Of a DNA stretch of 64,000 nt, positions 52,930 through 62,439 are shown in pieces (the first letter of the stretch is position 1; the number at the start of each line of letters is the position of its first letter). The stretch covers positions 3,801,741 to 3,865,740 of the forward strand of contig NZ_CP110848.1 in the NCBI RefSeq assembly GCF_026240635.1, given 5' to 3'. A program made the translations under genes and the position numbers. Below the pieces are notes generated by a model. It was not told the origin of the DNA, ran no database searches, and worked only from the letters and a program-made list of their open reading frames with translations. The DNA is from Trichothermofontia sichuanensis B231 (GTDB lineage: Bacteria > Cyanobacteriota > Cyanobacteriia > B231).

Positions 52930-54210
52930 GTGGAAGTAATTCAGGAGTATATGCAGGCCATCTATAAGCATGGTCTCTATCCAGATGAGTATATTTGTCA
53001 CCACAAGCAAGGGAGTTGGGTGGAAATCGAGGCCGTACCCAGTGGACAACGTTCCAAGGTTTTAAGCTTTTGCAGCAATGACGTGTTGGGGCTGGTCCAG
53101 TCGGATGCGGTTAAGCAAGCCGCGATCGACGCCATTTTGCACTATGGCACCTCGAATAGCTCCTGCTCCTCCCTCAGTGGCCGCATTGACCTGCATCGAC
53201 AACTCGAACAAGAGATTTCGGCCTTCAAGCATCTTCCCCATACCCAACTGTTCCTCAATGCTTGGATGGCCATGCAGGCCCTCATTGATGCCTATTGTCA
53301 CCTGGCGATTCCGGTCCCTGGCTTCCAAAATACCCGCGAAACCTTGATCATGACCGATGTGCTGAACCACGGTTGTATCGTCTCCGCTGTGGCCAATGCG
53401 GACAATCGCTCCGGCAAAATGTTCAGCCACAGCCCCAACGTGCGGGTCAAAGCCTACCGCCATTGTGATACGGAGGATCTGGCTCGGAAATTGCGGCGCT
53501 ATGCGAAGCCGAACGATCGCATTCTGGTGGTGTCGGATGCAGTGTTCTCGATGGACGGGGATCTGGCCCCCCTGCCGCAGATGGTCGATATTCTGGAACA
53601 CTATCCCGGTAGTGTGCTGGTGATGGATGAGGCCCATGCCAGTGGAGCGATTGGGGCCAATGGGGGAGGTATTTATGAACACTTTGGCATGACCCCCCAA
53701 CAGGTTCTCGATCGCGGGGTAGTGCCGTTGATTATGACTACATTTTCTAAGTTTGCGGCCTCAGCAGGGGCCGCGATTAGTAGCCACCTGCCAGAGTTGA
53801 TCGACCTCCTAGAGGCCTCGCCCACGTCGATTGGAACCATTTCCCTGCCCCCGGCCACAACGGCGGCAGCCCTCGAAAGTATTCGCCAGGTCCGTCGCCA
53901 CCCGGAATTGGTGCATACCCTCCAAGCCAATACTCGTTATCTCCGAGCGCGACTGACTGAGGAAGGCTTTCAAGCGATCGGGGAAACCAATGTCATTCCT
54001 GTGCTATTACCGCCAGAAATTAATCCTAAACCCTTTGCCCGCCATTTGTTAGAACACCACAGGGTTTGGATTTCACCCATCTGGTTTATTGCTAAACCTC
54101 GCCTGCGGATCACGGCGACAGCCCTCCATACCCAGGCAGATATGGAGCAATTGGTGGCCGGGATGGTGGCTACCCGTGAGGCGTTTTATAAGTCAATGAT
54201 TAGTGCCTAA
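52930..54210 (+). CDS. Alpha-oxoamine synthase-like PLP enzyme
   Basis: The 426-residue PLP enzyme belongs to the fold-type I group with BioF, KBL, ALA synthase and serine palmitoyltransferase: SFCSNDVLGL, HYGTSNSSCSSLSGRIDLHRQLEQEISAF, VSDAVFSMDGDLAPLPQMVD, VLVMDEAHASGAIGANGGG and the Schiff-base lysine in TTFSKFAASAGAAI (near residue 278). These enzymes join an amino acid with an acyl-CoA or acyl-ACP. It lacks neighbours of biotin or sphingolipid synthesis, so the substrate is open. Start is GTG 52930; ATG 52951 is possible. A P-type ATPase follows 18 bp later. Confidence 0.83.
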   Translation: MEVIQEYMQAIYKHGLYPDEYICHHKQGSWVEIEAVPSGQRSKVLSFCSNDVLGLVQSDAVKQAAIDAILHYGTSNSSCSSLSGRIDLHRQLEQEISAFKHLPHTQLFLNAWMAMQALIDAYCHLAIPVPGFQNTRETLIMTDVLNHGCIVSAVANADNRSGKMFSHSPNVRVKAYRHCDTEDLARKLRRYAKPNDRILVVSDAVFSMDGDLAPLPQMVDILEHYPGSVLVMDEAHASGAIGANGGGIYEHFGMTPQQVLDRGVVPLIMTTFSKFAASAGAAISSHLPELIDLLEASPTSIGTISLPPATTAAALESIRQVRRHPELVHTLQANTRYLRARLTEEGFQAIGETNVIPVLLPPEINPKPFARHLLEHHRVWISPIWFIAKPRLRITATALHTQADMEQLVAGMVATREAFYKSMISA

Positions 54211-54228
54211 CGGTTACGAGAGTGAACT

Positions 54229-56787
54229 ATGCCTGTTACCCCTGACGTTGCTTCGCCGGTGATCGCGACTCCTCCCTCGGAGACAGAGGCCACCCCAGAC
54301 ATGCCGGTATCAACCTTGGTGTTGGATGTGGAGGGAATGCGCTGTGCAGGGTGTGTCCAGGCTGTGGAGCGACGCTTGCGGCAACAGCCAGGGGTCATTG
54401 CAGCGTCGGTCAATTTGATCACGAAGGTGGCAACGGTGCGGGTGGCCACTCCTTCAGCAAACGCCGATGAGCCAAAAGTCCCAACTGCCGAAACCCTGGC
54501 TGCCCAATTAACCCAAATGGGGTTTCCCAGCCAACCGCGACTAGAGGCATCCTTTTCCCAAGCAACAGCCCTGGCCAAACTGGAAACAGAGCAACAACAG
54601 GCATTCCAGGCGCAACTGTCCCAATTGCTGCTGGCGGTCGGGTTACTGGTGTTGTCGGCGATCGGGCATTTAGCCCACATTCTGGACATCGATCTTCCGG
54701 GTTTCGACAATATCTGGTTCCATGCCGGGTTGGCGACCTTGGCCTTGCTGGGGCCAGGTCGGGCGATCCTGCGGGATGGTGCTCAGGGGCTATACCACGG
54801 CGTTCCCAATATGAACACCCTGGTGGGGCTAGGGATGCTTAGTGCTTACTTGGCCAGTGGTGTGGCGTTGCTATTCCCCCAGTTGGGCTGGGAGTGCTTT
54901 TTCGATGAACCCGTGATGCTGGTCGGTTTTATCCTCCTGGGCCGCACGCTGGAGCAGCGTGCTCGCGATCGGGCTTCGGCTTCCTTGCGTCACCTAATGA
55001 CGCTGCAACCCGCGATCGCACGGTTGGTCACCGATCGGCCTGAACTAGCCGATAGCTATGTCCCTACCCAACACGTTGAAATTGCGACCGAGTCCGTGCG
55101 CATTGGGGATTGGCTCTATGTATTACCGGGGGAAAAAATCCCGGTGGATGGCATCGTGCGCATCGGCCAAACCCGTGTTGATGAATCAATGCTCACGGGC
55201 GAAGCCCTGCCTGTGGTGAAGCAGGTGGGGGATACCATTGCGGCGGGCACCCTGAATCAGTCGGGGGCGATCGTCCTAGAGGCCACCCACACTGGCCAGA
55301 ACACGAGGCTAGCCCAGATTATTGCCCTCGTGGAAGCCGCCCAAACCCGCAAAGCTCCCATTCAACGCTTGGCCGATCAGGTAGCGGGCTATTTCACCTA
55401 CGGTGTAATGACGATCGCTGTGCTCACCTTCGTGTTTTGGTATTACCTGGGAACCCATCTTTTCCCAGATGTTCTGTTGCCACCCACCCACTGGATGAGC
55501 CACGGTCACTGGACAATGGCCACAGCCGCTATACTGCCCACCTCACCACTGTTATTGAGTTTAAAACTGGCGATCGCGGTACTGGTGGTGGCCTGTCCCT
55601 GTGCTCTGGGGCTGGCGACCCCGACGGCAATCCTCGTAGGAACAGGGCTAGGGGCTGAACGGGGCCTCCTGATTCGGGGCGGGGATGTGCTGGAGCGGGT
55701 GCATCGGATTGACACGATCGTCTTTGATAAAACCGGCACCCTGACCACGGGCACCCCACAAGTGACCGATTGTGTGCTGCTGAGCCAAATAGCAGCAGAG
55801 CCTTTCATCCAACCCTTCCAACACAATCTGTCCACCCCGCCCACTAACCCTGATGTTGTGCTGCAACTGGCAGCCACTGTGGAACAGGGTACGGATCATC
55901 CCCTGGCTGCTGCTATCCTGCAAGCAGCGACTGACCGGCACCTGCCCCTCCTGGCAGCGCAAGCGATCCAAACGGAAGCGGGGTTTGGTGTCACCGCGAT
56001 CGTGGCGGATCAACAGATCAGTGTTGGTCGAGCTATCTGGCTGCAACAACAAGGGGTGGCGATCGACCCTGACCAGCCCCCCGGCAGCGATTTAGAAGCT
56101 CAGGGAAAAACGGTTGTTTATGTAGCCGTTAATCGCCAACTCGTTGGTTGGTTAGCGATTGCTGATACCCTACGGGAAGATGCTCCGGAGACCATCGCCG
56201 CCCTGCAACGGTTGGGACTACGGGTCATGCTCATGACGGGGGACCGCCCCCCCGTGGCTGCCGCGATCGCTCAACATCTGCACCTCGAGCCCGACCATGT
56301 CCTAGCCGAAGTCAATCCAGCGACAAAAGCGGCTGTGATTCAAGCCCTACAAGCCCAAGGTCAGCGAGTGGCGATGGTAGGGGATGGCATTAACGACGCC
56401 CCTGCCCTAGCGCAAGCGGATGTGGGAATTGCCCTGGCATCGGGGACCGAGATTGCCGCTGAATCCGCCCAGATCCTACTCCTGAGCGATCGACTCAGGG
56501 ATGTCCTCGCCGCGATCGCCCTCAGTCGCGCCACGTTTAACAAAATCCAGCAAAACCTCTTCTGGGCCTTTGCCTATAACTTAGTGGCCATTCCCGCCGC
56601 TGCTGGGGCCTTCTTACCCGCCTGGGGGCTACTCCTGAGTCCGGCGATGGCCGGAGCACTGATGGCTAGTAGTTCGGTTACCGTGGTGGTGAATGCCTTG
56701 TTGTTACGAGCGCAGCCGGGACCTATCACTGCTTGCAAATTGTCCCCCAGTTGCCCTCGCTTCTCACTTCTCTATCCTCACTCCTAA
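54229..56787 (+). CDS. copA: Copper-transporting P1B-type ATPase
   Basis: The 852-residue pump has an N-terminal HMA domain ([17 protein letters not shown] with CxxC-type C-A-G-C), membrane helices, TGEALPV, the CPC metal gate [16 protein letters not shown], phosphorylation motif [19 protein letters not shown] and [14 protein letters not shown]. It exports Cu+ from the cytosol, or into thylakoids for plastocyanin (CtaA/PacS type); the two cannot be separated here. The family normally ends soon after VVVNALLLR, but this protein has an extra tail. The last 12 or so codons ([11 protein letters not shown]) lie within a dispersed repeat that also occurs at 58171. So the C-terminus seems to have been replaced. 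Confidence 0.93.
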   Translation: MPVTPDVASPVIATPPSETEATPDMPVSTLVLDVEGMRCAGCVQAVERRLRQQPGVIAASVNLITKVATVRVATPSANADEPKVPTAETLAAQLTQMGFPSQPRLEASFSQATALAKLETEQQQAFQAQLSQLLLAVGLLVLSAIGHLAHILDIDLPGFDNIWFHAGLATLALLGPGRAILRDGAQGLYHGVPNMNTLVGLGMLSAYLASGVALLFPQLGWECFFDEPVMLVGFILLGRTLEQRARDRASASLRHLMTLQPAIARLVTDRPELADSYVPTQHVEIATESVRIGDWLYVLPGEKIPVDGIVRIGQTRVDESMLTGEALPVVKQVGDTIAAGTLNQSGAIVLEATHTGQNTRLAQIIALVEAAQTRKAPIQRLADQVAGYFTYGVMTIAVLTFVFWYYLGTHLFPDVLLPPTHWMSHGHWTMATAAILPTSPLLLSLKLAIAVLVVACPCALGLATPTAILVGTGLGAERGLLIRGGDVLERVHRIDTIVFDKTGTLTTGTPQVTDCVLLSQIAAEPFIQPFQHNLSTPPTNPDVVLQLAATVEQGTDHPLAAAILQAATDRHLPLLAAQAIQTEAGFGVTAIVADQQISVGRAIWLQQQGVAIDPDQPPGSDLEAQGKTVVYVAVNRQLVGWLAIADTLREDAPETIAALQRLGLRVMLMTGDRPPVAAAIAQHLHLEPDHVLAEVNPATKAAVIQALQAQGQRVAMVGDGINDAPALAQADVGIALASGTEIAAESAQILLLSDRLRDVLAAIALSRATFNKIQQNLFWAFAYNLVAIPAAAGAFLPAWGLLLSPAMAGALMASSSVTVVVNALLLRAQPGPITACKLSPSCPRFSLLYPHS

Positions 56788-56905
56788 ATGCCTGCTCCCA
56801 CCAGGGGCAACGGGACTTTAACCCCAACCCCTGGCTCATGAGCACCTCTCTCGCCCTAGGCGAGGGGTGGGGGTAAGGGCAGTCCGAGTTTTGTCAGTCA
56901 ATTAG
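56751..56905 (+). repeat. D-family dispersed repeat overlapping the copA 3' end
   Basis: The segment from TTGCCCTCGCTTCTCACTTC, running through CTATCCTCACTCCTAAATGC and CCACCAGGGGCAACGGGACT, to GTTTTGTCAGTCAATTAG matches 58171-58318 closely over the first 70 bases. It includes the copper ATPase stop codon. Confidence 0.75.
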
Positions 56906-57372
56906 CCCCCCGCTCCCCCCCTGCCCCATCGTTTAGTAACGAGAACTCAGCATAGTAGCGGGATTTATGCTACAACGAATTTGGTATCATCAATTTTTGT
57001 CTCTTACCTAACTCGTCCAGCTGCGATCGCAGCCCATCCGGTGATCAAACCAAAGCCCAGGCGCTAGCCACAAGGAATAACCCAGGCGTCTTTGACCCGA
57101 GGCAATCTATGTTCGGCAGGGGGTGTAAAATCGAAGGAGAAGGGGGTGATAGGTAACAAGCATCAGGAAAAGCAACCCGCTTGTGATCGCCTTCAAGCCC
57201 TGCTCTAATCACTACCCTCACGGCAGCAAGCGAGATGTCCTGTGCATTTTTCAAAGCTGAGATCTGGGGCAACTCTGACTTCTGACCAAAGACGAATGTC
57301 GCTGTATACTGGTGAAGTGATTTCTAAAGTAATTTCTGGTGCCCGCAGTGCTGGCGTACTTAACGTACCTAA
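56906..57372. other. 470-bp gap, no supported gene
   Basis: A minus-strand frame (57045-57272) has no motif and ends inside AT-rich leader-like sequence. The region between 57280 and 57370 probably contains the promoter of the FHA gene. Nothing else was recognised. Confidence 0.4.
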
Positions 57373-57801
57373 ATGACATTAGATACAAAACAACACCTAT
57401 TGATTGTTGAAGATGATAAGGGGCGGCGTGAGTTTGTCTTAAACGCTTCCTTGTATTCAATCGGGCGTGATCCTCGCTGCGATATCCGTCTGGCTTCCCA
57501 ATTTGTATCACGACGCCATGCCACCCTGGTTCAATTACCCCAGGAAGATGGTACTTTCTACTATCGAGTTGTGGATGGGAACCTCAAAGGTAAACCCAGT
57601 GCCAATGGTCTGTTGATTAACGGGCGTAAGCTTCAGGCGCATGACCTGCAAAATGCCGATGAGATCGTCTTTGGGCCGCAAGTACGGGCAATCTACTATT
57701 TACTGAACCGAGATGAGGGGACACCTGTTCCTCCCGATGAGTTTGACATTACCTTGATTAGCCCCAACATGGTTGGGCGACCAGAGGAGTCAGCCTCGTA
57801 G
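57373..57801 (+). CDS. FHA domain protein
   Basis: The 142-residue protein is nearly only an FHA domain, which binds phosphothreonine peptides: SIGRDPRCDIRL, SRRHATLVQL (S-x-x-H), and SANGLLINGRKL (N-G). A short C-terminal tail follows. Similar single-FHA proteins occur in many cyanobacteria and are thought to link Ser/Thr kinase signalling to targets. Together with the PP2C gene (25.4 kb) it shows such signalling in the organism, but the genes are far apart. Confidence 0.9.
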   Translation: MTLDTKQHLLIVEDDKGRREFVLNASLYSIGRDPRCDIRLASQFVSRRHATLVQLPQEDGTFYYRVVDGNLKGKPSANGLLINGRKLQAHDLQNADEIVFGPQVRAIYYLLNRDEGTPVPPDEFDITLISPNMVGRPEESAS

Positions 57802-58054
57802 CTGCTTAGCCCTATCTCAGCATTTTTGCAGCATTGGTAGCCATAACAGCCGCAACACAATTGTTGCAACAACGTTAGTCGTTTTCAGTGGTCGTTTCCT
57901 AAGAACTTATCATACTCATCATACTCTCATCATACTCGTTTGCAAAAAGACTGCCGATAGCCCTCGCCTGGGGGCGTTGAGGTGAGCCAATCCAATGGAG
58001 GACACGCCTGTCCCTCTATTGCCCAAACCCACCTCCTTTATCCCCCATCAGTCG

Positions 58055-58161
58055 TATAGTCATTGCAATTTAGGCTGAAACAGCACCCTCACTCCCAGCC
58101 CCTCTCCCAGGGCGGGAAAGGGGAGTGAAAGACTGTATCGTTCTTATTTGGATTGACCATA
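58055..58161. mobile_element. TATAG-ended MITE-like element, copy 4 (107 bp)
   Basis: Left end TATAGTCATTGCAATTTAGG; right end complement TATGGTCAATCCAAATAAGA. The interior repeats the CTGAAACAGCACCCTCAC and CTCTCCCAGGGCGGGAAAGG palindrome. It is collinear with the copy at 50416-50522 over its full length. A D-family repeat follows directly. Confidence 0.72.
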
Positions 58162-58170
58162 GTCACTCAC

Positions 58171-58318
58171 TTGCCCTCACTACTCACTTCTCTATCCTCA
58201 CTCCTAAATGCCTTCTCCCACCAGGGGCAACGGGACTTTAACCCAAAAACTTGGCTCGCAGGCTCGCCCGCTCTGGCAGAGGGGTGAGGGCAATTTGAGT
58301 TTGGTCAGTCAATCAACT
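58171..58318 (+). repeat. D-family dispersed repeat
   Basis: The block from TTGCCCTCACTACTCACTTC to GTTTGGTCAGTCAATCAAC matches 56751-56905 and, in reverse, 34700-34870. It contains no gene and abuts the MITE-like element at 58161. Confidence 0.7.
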
Positions 58319-58336
58319 AGGCAGGCTGAGGCCGAA

Positions 58337-58696
58337 TTAGGCAGGAGTCTGCGAAACCTGAAGGGAACGATTGAGTTCGGCCACAAGTTGGGCTAGCCGT
58401 TCCCGAACTTCATCGATTGCGGGGGCCGGTTGCTCTTCGATTCCCATTGCCACCAGTTGTAGTCCTAGTTCCAAAGCATCTTCTAAGCTAACAATAAGAG
58501 TCAACATATCAGCCGGATGTTGGCTACCGACAATTTCCAAGTTGACATGGACAGCAGCAGGATTTTGCTGCTCTTGACCGGCGATCGCGCCAATGTGGGA
58601 GATGGTTTTGCCCCGAACAGTCGCTACATCAGAGACATGACCCATGATCGTGATGTCACCAGTTGGCAAAGGATGGGTCACGTATTTAACAGTCAT
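58337..58696 (-). CDS. Small conserved hypothetical protein
   Basis: The 119-residue product has no motif I recognise. It begins TVKYVTHPLPTGDITIMGHVSDVATVRGKTISHIGAI, continues with VHVNLEIVGSQHPADMLTLIVSLEDALELGLQLVAMGIEE, and ends in a helical tail. ATG 58696 starts at the conserved-looking VKYVTHP; the ATG at 58750 would overlap the upstream gene by one base. It lies downstream of DUF3122 and the SQR-like gene on the same strand and may be co-transcribed with them. Confidence 0.5.
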   Translation of the reverse strand: MTVKYVTHPLPTGDITIMGHVSDVATVRGKTISHIGAIAGQEQQNPAAVHVNLEIVGSQHPADMLTLIVSLEDALELGLQLVAMGIEEQPAPAIDEVRERLAQLVAELNRSLQVSQTPA

Positions 58697-58749
58697 AGTC
58701 TTACTCCATTGGTTAAATAGGTTTTTTAGTGAGGCATAGGGTTTGCCCA

Positions 58750-59346
58750 CTACACCTCTGATGGGGGAGGATTAAGCACTGCTTGCCATTCCTGCACAAG
58801 GGCTGGGGGAATGTTAAGCACTACAGTGTTGCCATCAGTCATGGCTAGACTGAGGCTCAGGGGTAAACCAGCCGGTAATTTGGCTACGATCGGCTCCAAG
58901 TCATACTGGCTCACGTTGGGTTCTGGACGGCTAGCGTCGGTAAAAATTTGGCCAGAGGCATCGTCTGCCGTCAGCACCTGGCCGAGGGAGGTTGTGAGCG
59001 TCAGGGGCTGAGATCGATCAATGTCAGCTATCCCTGGAAAACCCACCAACCGCAGGTAGACCGATCGCTCACCGTTGGGTTTTAACCGCTCGAAGGCGAT
59101 CACTTGCCAGGTATGACCGTCACGATCGCGAACGCTCTGGCGGGATTGGTAGACAACCTGCCCCGGTGCTTCCTCCACTTGGCGGAGAACTGCCAGGGCC
59201 GGTGGCGGCACGATCGCCCCCGTTAGCAGTATCACGAGGGCCAACCCAATGCTGAAGCAGCCCTGGCGGCAGATAACCACCCCTTGCGCTATCCAGCTAG
59301 AGACCCCTGTAAAGATGCTTGATCGCAGGGTTGTTAGCGGCGACAT
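58750..59346 (-). CDS. DUF3122 family secreted protein
   Basis: The 198-residue protein has a signal-like hydrophobic region (FSIGLALVILLTGAIVPPPALA, cleavage after ALA) and a periplasmic or lumenal domain matching DUF3122: GQVVYQSRQSVRDRDGHTWQVIAFERLKPNGERSVYLRLVGFPG, then IDRSQPLTLTTSLGQVLTADDASG. It is a cyanobacterial family of unknown role. It lies 59 bp after the SQR-like gene's stop on the same strand, so a shared transcript is likely. Confidence 0.75.
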   Translation of the reverse strand: MSPLTTLRSSIFTGVSSWIAQGVVICRQGCFSIGLALVILLTGAIVPPPALAVLRQVEEAPGQVVYQSRQSVRDRDGHTWQVIAFERLKPNGERSVYLRLVGFPGIADIDRSQPLTLTTSLGQVLTADDASGQIFTDASRPEPNVSQYDLEPIVAKLPAGLPLSLSLAMTDGNTVVLNIPPALVQEWQAVLNPPPSEV

Positions 59347-59405
59347 AAGATGGCGATATAAGATGCAGGAGGGACAAGAGAACCAGAAGGGAAAACGTGA
59401 TCGGC

Positions 59406-60710
59406 TTAGACACTGGCAACTTCCTTCGGTGCCACCGGTGGTTGGGGGCGCACTAAATCTACCCCGAACAGGAGACGCAGTCCCAAGCGTTCAAACCAGG
59501 GCATGGCAGATCCCGCCCGCATTTTGACCATGAAGTAGCGTTCAAAGGCGGTCTTCGCCCAGACAACCCAGGGACCTTGCACCGCATAGGAATAGCGACG
59601 CTGGCCGGTAACCGGGTCGGGGATAACGGGGGCAGCGACATAGAGAATGCCAGTATCCCCAAATTCAGCAAAGCAAATAGCTTCGAGGGTGGGAACCTGG
59701 GGAGATCCCGCCACTGCCCCTAGGGCCACGGCAATATTACGGGCAACGGCCATCCCCATCGCTTCGGTCATCTGGCCACTCTTGGGCATCCCGATCGGCA
59801 CCCGCGTCTTATCCGGTTGGGCCAGGTGAACACTCACGCCAAGGGCATAAACCGATGGGAATTGGGGATGCTGGTGCGTGGGCAGAATGGGAATAAAACC
59901 TTTGTCATTGCCCAAGCCGGGGACTTGATGGATAAATTGCACCCCTCGAAAAGCGGGCAGAATCATCGCATAGCGTTGGGGAATCCGGCGACCATCCTCA
60001 AGGATCACCTGGTCAGCCGTAATTTCGGTGATAGCAGCGTTGTCGATCGCCTCAATGCCTTGCTTCTGCAACAACCCCTGGGTTAACTCCTTGGCATTTT
60101 TAACGCCACTCACTCCCAGGTGACCGGTATAGGGTTCAGGCGTCACCATTGTGATAGGCACCCGATCGCGAATCCCTTTACGCCGTAGAATCCAGTCAGC
60201 CATTAGCGCAAATTCATAGGCAGGCCCAAAACAGCCAGCTCCCGGCGCAGCCCCCACAACCAACGGACCAGGATCGTCTAAAAATGCTAACCACGCTTCC
60301 CGCGCTTCAAGGGCATGGGAGGCATTACAGACAGAATGGGTATACCCCCCGTGGGGACCAAAACCGGGAATCTGATCAAAAGCTAGCCCTGGTCCCGTCG
60401 CGATCGCCACATAGTCGTAGGCGATCGTGCGCCCATCGGCAACGGTAATCTGTTGGGCCTGTAGATCCATGTGAGTGACGCGACTCGTCACCAGTTCCAG
60501 ACCATGTCGCTTAGCCAAGGGGGCCAATGGCAACTGCATGTGCGCTATCGGCTCCAGATCAAGCGCAACGCGGATCAAGCCTGGGATAAAGGTAAATTGA
60601 GGGTGCTCCGCAATCAAGGTAACCGTATGCTCTGACGGCAGGAGATGCCGCAGTTCATAGGCCGTCGGTAGTCCCCCTAAGCCAGCCCCAATAACCACTA
60701 CGTTTGCCAT
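59406..60710 (-). CDS. Sulfide:quinone oxidoreductase-like flavoprotein
   Basis: The 434-residue enzyme has FAD motif VVVIGAGLGGLPTAYELR, and ATGPGLAFDQIPGF. Cysteines 128 (in SVCNASHAL), 160 (in GAGCFGPAYEF) and 346 (in EAICFAEFGDTG) correspond in spacing to the three redox cysteines of known SQRs (128, 160 and 356 in one well-studied enzyme). It would oxidise sulfide to polysulfur and reduce quinone at the membrane. NDH-2-like enzymes lack these cysteines. ATG 60710 starts the protein at the FAD motif. A possible operator lies about 220 bp upstream. Confidence 0.78.
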   Translation of the reverse strand: MANVVVIGAGLGGLPTAYELRHLLPSEHTVTLIAEHPQFTFIPGLIRVALDLEPIAHMQLPLAPLAKRHGLELVTSRVTHMDLQAQQITVADGRTIAYDYVAIATGPGLAFDQIPGFGPHGGYTHSVCNASHALEAREAWLAFLDDPGPLVVGAAPGAGCFGPAYEFALMADWILRRKGIRDRVPITMVTPEPYTGHLGVSGVKNAKELTQGLLQKQGIEAIDNAAITEITADQVILEDGRRIPQRYAMILPAFRGVQFIHQVPGLGNDKGFIPILPTHQHPQFPSVYALGVSVHLAQPDKTRVPIGMPKSGQMTEAMGMAVARNIAVALGAVAGSPQVPTLEAICFAEFGDTGILYVAAPVIPDPVTGQRRYSYAVQGPWVVWAKTAFERYFMVKMRAGSAMPWFERLGLRLLFGVDLVRPQPPVAPKEVASV

Positions 60711-61147
60711 AAGTGAATGTTGACTCCTAATACAACGTCTGGATGACAGGCCATGCCAGGATAACCAGACACCGCCTGGATAACTACAGCCAGTCCCCCC
60801 ACCCTCTCCAGTTAACGCCCAATCGCGCCTGCCCCCCCTTAAGACCCTGCCAATTGCGGGTGCGAACGGACACAGAAGCAAGGAATCGGAGTAGTGAAAA
60901 GCCTGGATCTTGTATTTTATTTATACACTAATATAACCATATAGTTATAAATAAAGCAAGTAAAGTTAATGTTATCCGGATCGGGAGGGATCGGACTTTA
61001 TGGGTTCTGAATGGACAGTGTGATTTATCTCAAGCCATTGGGATCAAGGTGGGCGGGAGTCGTGGCAGGGACTCAACCAAGGCAGTGAGTTGGCAGCCGA
61101 GGGGGCGTGTTGGGGTTATTGACAGGGTTTTGGGGTTATTGACAGGG
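60711..61147. other. Intergenic region with promoter-like and tandem repeat parts
   Basis: This gap on the minus strand contains the AT-rich operator-like palindrome, a poly-A/T stretch near 60900-60960, and at 61110-61160 a near-tandem GGGGTTATTGACAGGGTTTT pattern that runs into the stop of yidD. No RNA gene or protein is supported. Confidence 0.4.
60932..60949. promoter_or_regulatory. Candidate operator: TATAAC-N6-GTTATA inverted repeat
   Basis: TATAAC (60932-60937) and GTTATA (60944-60949) are perfect inverse halves with a 6-base AT-rich spacer, inside an AT-rich island upstream of the SQR-like gene. Sulfide- and persulfide-responsive ArsR repressors (SqrR/BigR) bind AT-rich palindromes before sqr genes. 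No regulator gene is adjacent, so the link is inferred. Confidence 0.35.
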
Positions 61148-61399
61148 TTATTGACAGCGTTGTTTACGGCGTGGCGTGCTTGCTTCTAAAGGAGGCACGG
61201 GATCGTAGCCACCGGGATGGAGGGGATGGCAACGCAGGAGGCGGCGCAGGGCCAGCCAACTTCCCCGGATTGGCCCAAAGCGCTCGATCGCTTCGATCGC
61301 ATACTGGGAGCAGGTCGGTTGAAAGCGACACACGGGCGGGAACAGCGGCGAAATGAAGGTGCGGTAGAAACGAATCGGCAGAATTAATAGGAACTTCAT
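61148..61399 (-). CDS. yidD: YidD membrane protein insertion efficiency factor
   Basis: The 83-residue YidD protein assists YidC-dependent insertion of inner-membrane proteins. It carries the family pattern [61 protein letters not shown] with conserved cysteines C-R-F-x-P-T-C-S. The last residues (RRKQRC) run into the tandem-repeat region. The ATG at 61399 is the normal start. Confidence 0.95.
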   Translation of the reverse strand: MKFLLILPIRFYRTFISPLFPPVCRFQPTCSQYAIEAIERFGPIRGSWLALRRLLRCHPLHPGGYDPVPPLEASTPRRKQRCQ

Positions 61400-61495
61400 G
61401 GCAACACCCCTTGTCGCCTCATGGATTAGCGATTTGTCCGTATGTTCAGTCGTGCGACCTACCCCACTGTTGGAGCGGCTGAGGTTAGCTGAAGG

Positions 61496-62182
61496 TTATT
61501 CGATCGTCTCGATCTGGCGCGATCGTCCGCCACTGGCTTCGGGACTACTTTCTGCATTCGTCTTGAGTTTGGCCTTGGCTTTGGCCGCACTCTTACGCAG
61601 GGATTGCAGACGGGACTCGTAGCGGCTGCGCTGGCGTTTTTTCGGCGTTTGTTCGATCAGGGTTTTCAGGGCACTGCCTAGGCTCTTGTAAGCATTGGGC
61701 AGCGAGTAGCCAAACCGCACAGCTAGGGCGATCGCCTTTTCGTCGGCTTCGATTGCCTCCCGTAGGCGCTTCTCGCCATTGTTTTTTACATACAGCCGCC
61801 AACCGGCAAAGCCCGACAGGGACAGGGCCAACAGCAACAACAGGCCATCCTGCACCCAGAGTTCCCCCACAGCCCCCCCTAGACCGATGGCGAGGGCCGC
61901 CATTTCCCAACCGTCTCTGGGAATTGTATCGTTTTGGATGCGGGCAACCTCATGCCAGAATAGGAGATTGCGTTGGTCGAGGGCAAATTGATCCCAACGG
62001 GCTAGATCAATTTGAATTTCCACCTCGTCCTTGCCCAATTCCTCACAGGTAATTAGCGGTGGATTGACTCCCGTTGCCGCCTCCACCACGACCCAGCTTT
62101 GCAACTCTGGCGGTAGTAACCCTTTCAAACGCCGGAGTTCACTCATTTCTGATCGGGCAGTGGAAGCAGCATAGGAAGTCAT
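61496..62182 (-). CDS. DUF3318 family protein with membrane hairpin
   Basis: The 228-residue protein matches cyanobacterial DUF3318: EMSELRRLKGLLPPELQSWVVVEAATGVNPPLITCEELGKDEVEIQIDLARWDQFALDQRNLLFWHEVARIQNDT, followed by two hydrophobic stretches (WEMAALAIGLGGAVGELW and LLLLLALSLSGFAGWRLYV) and a lysine-rich C-terminal helix. The LFWHEVARI segment recalls a metalloprotease-like helix HEhxx but lacks the second histidine. Function is unknown. ATG 62182 is used; a longer upstream reading is unlikely. Confidence 0.75.
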   Translation of the reverse strand: MTSYAASTARSEMSELRRLKGLLPPELQSWVVVEAATGVNPPLITCEELGKDEVEIQIDLARWDQFALDQRNLLFWHEVARIQNDTIPRDGWEMAALAIGLGGAVGELWVQDGLLLLLALSLSGFAGWRLYVKNNGEKRLREAIEADEKAIALAVRFGYSLPNAYKSLGSALKTLIEQTPKKRQRSRYESRLQSLRKSAAKAKAKLKTNAESSPEASGGRSRQIETIE

Positions 62183-62439
62183 AGCCAATCTGTACCAATC
62201 TGTAAAGATTTTTGAATGGTGTCTCTCTAGTCTCTCTATTTTAACTTGCCAGACCCCTACCCCTATACTTTCAGGGGATAAAAATCGGGGGTGAACGGGC
62301 GGTTTCCGGAAATCTGTGCTATAGACTATGCCCAAGCTTTACCCTATCCTCCCCGTCGGTATGCAGCCGTCGGTGTTTTGCCGGCATCAGGGTAAGCCCA
62401 GTCTCACATCAACACTTTGCAAGGTTTCTGGAGGCAAGG

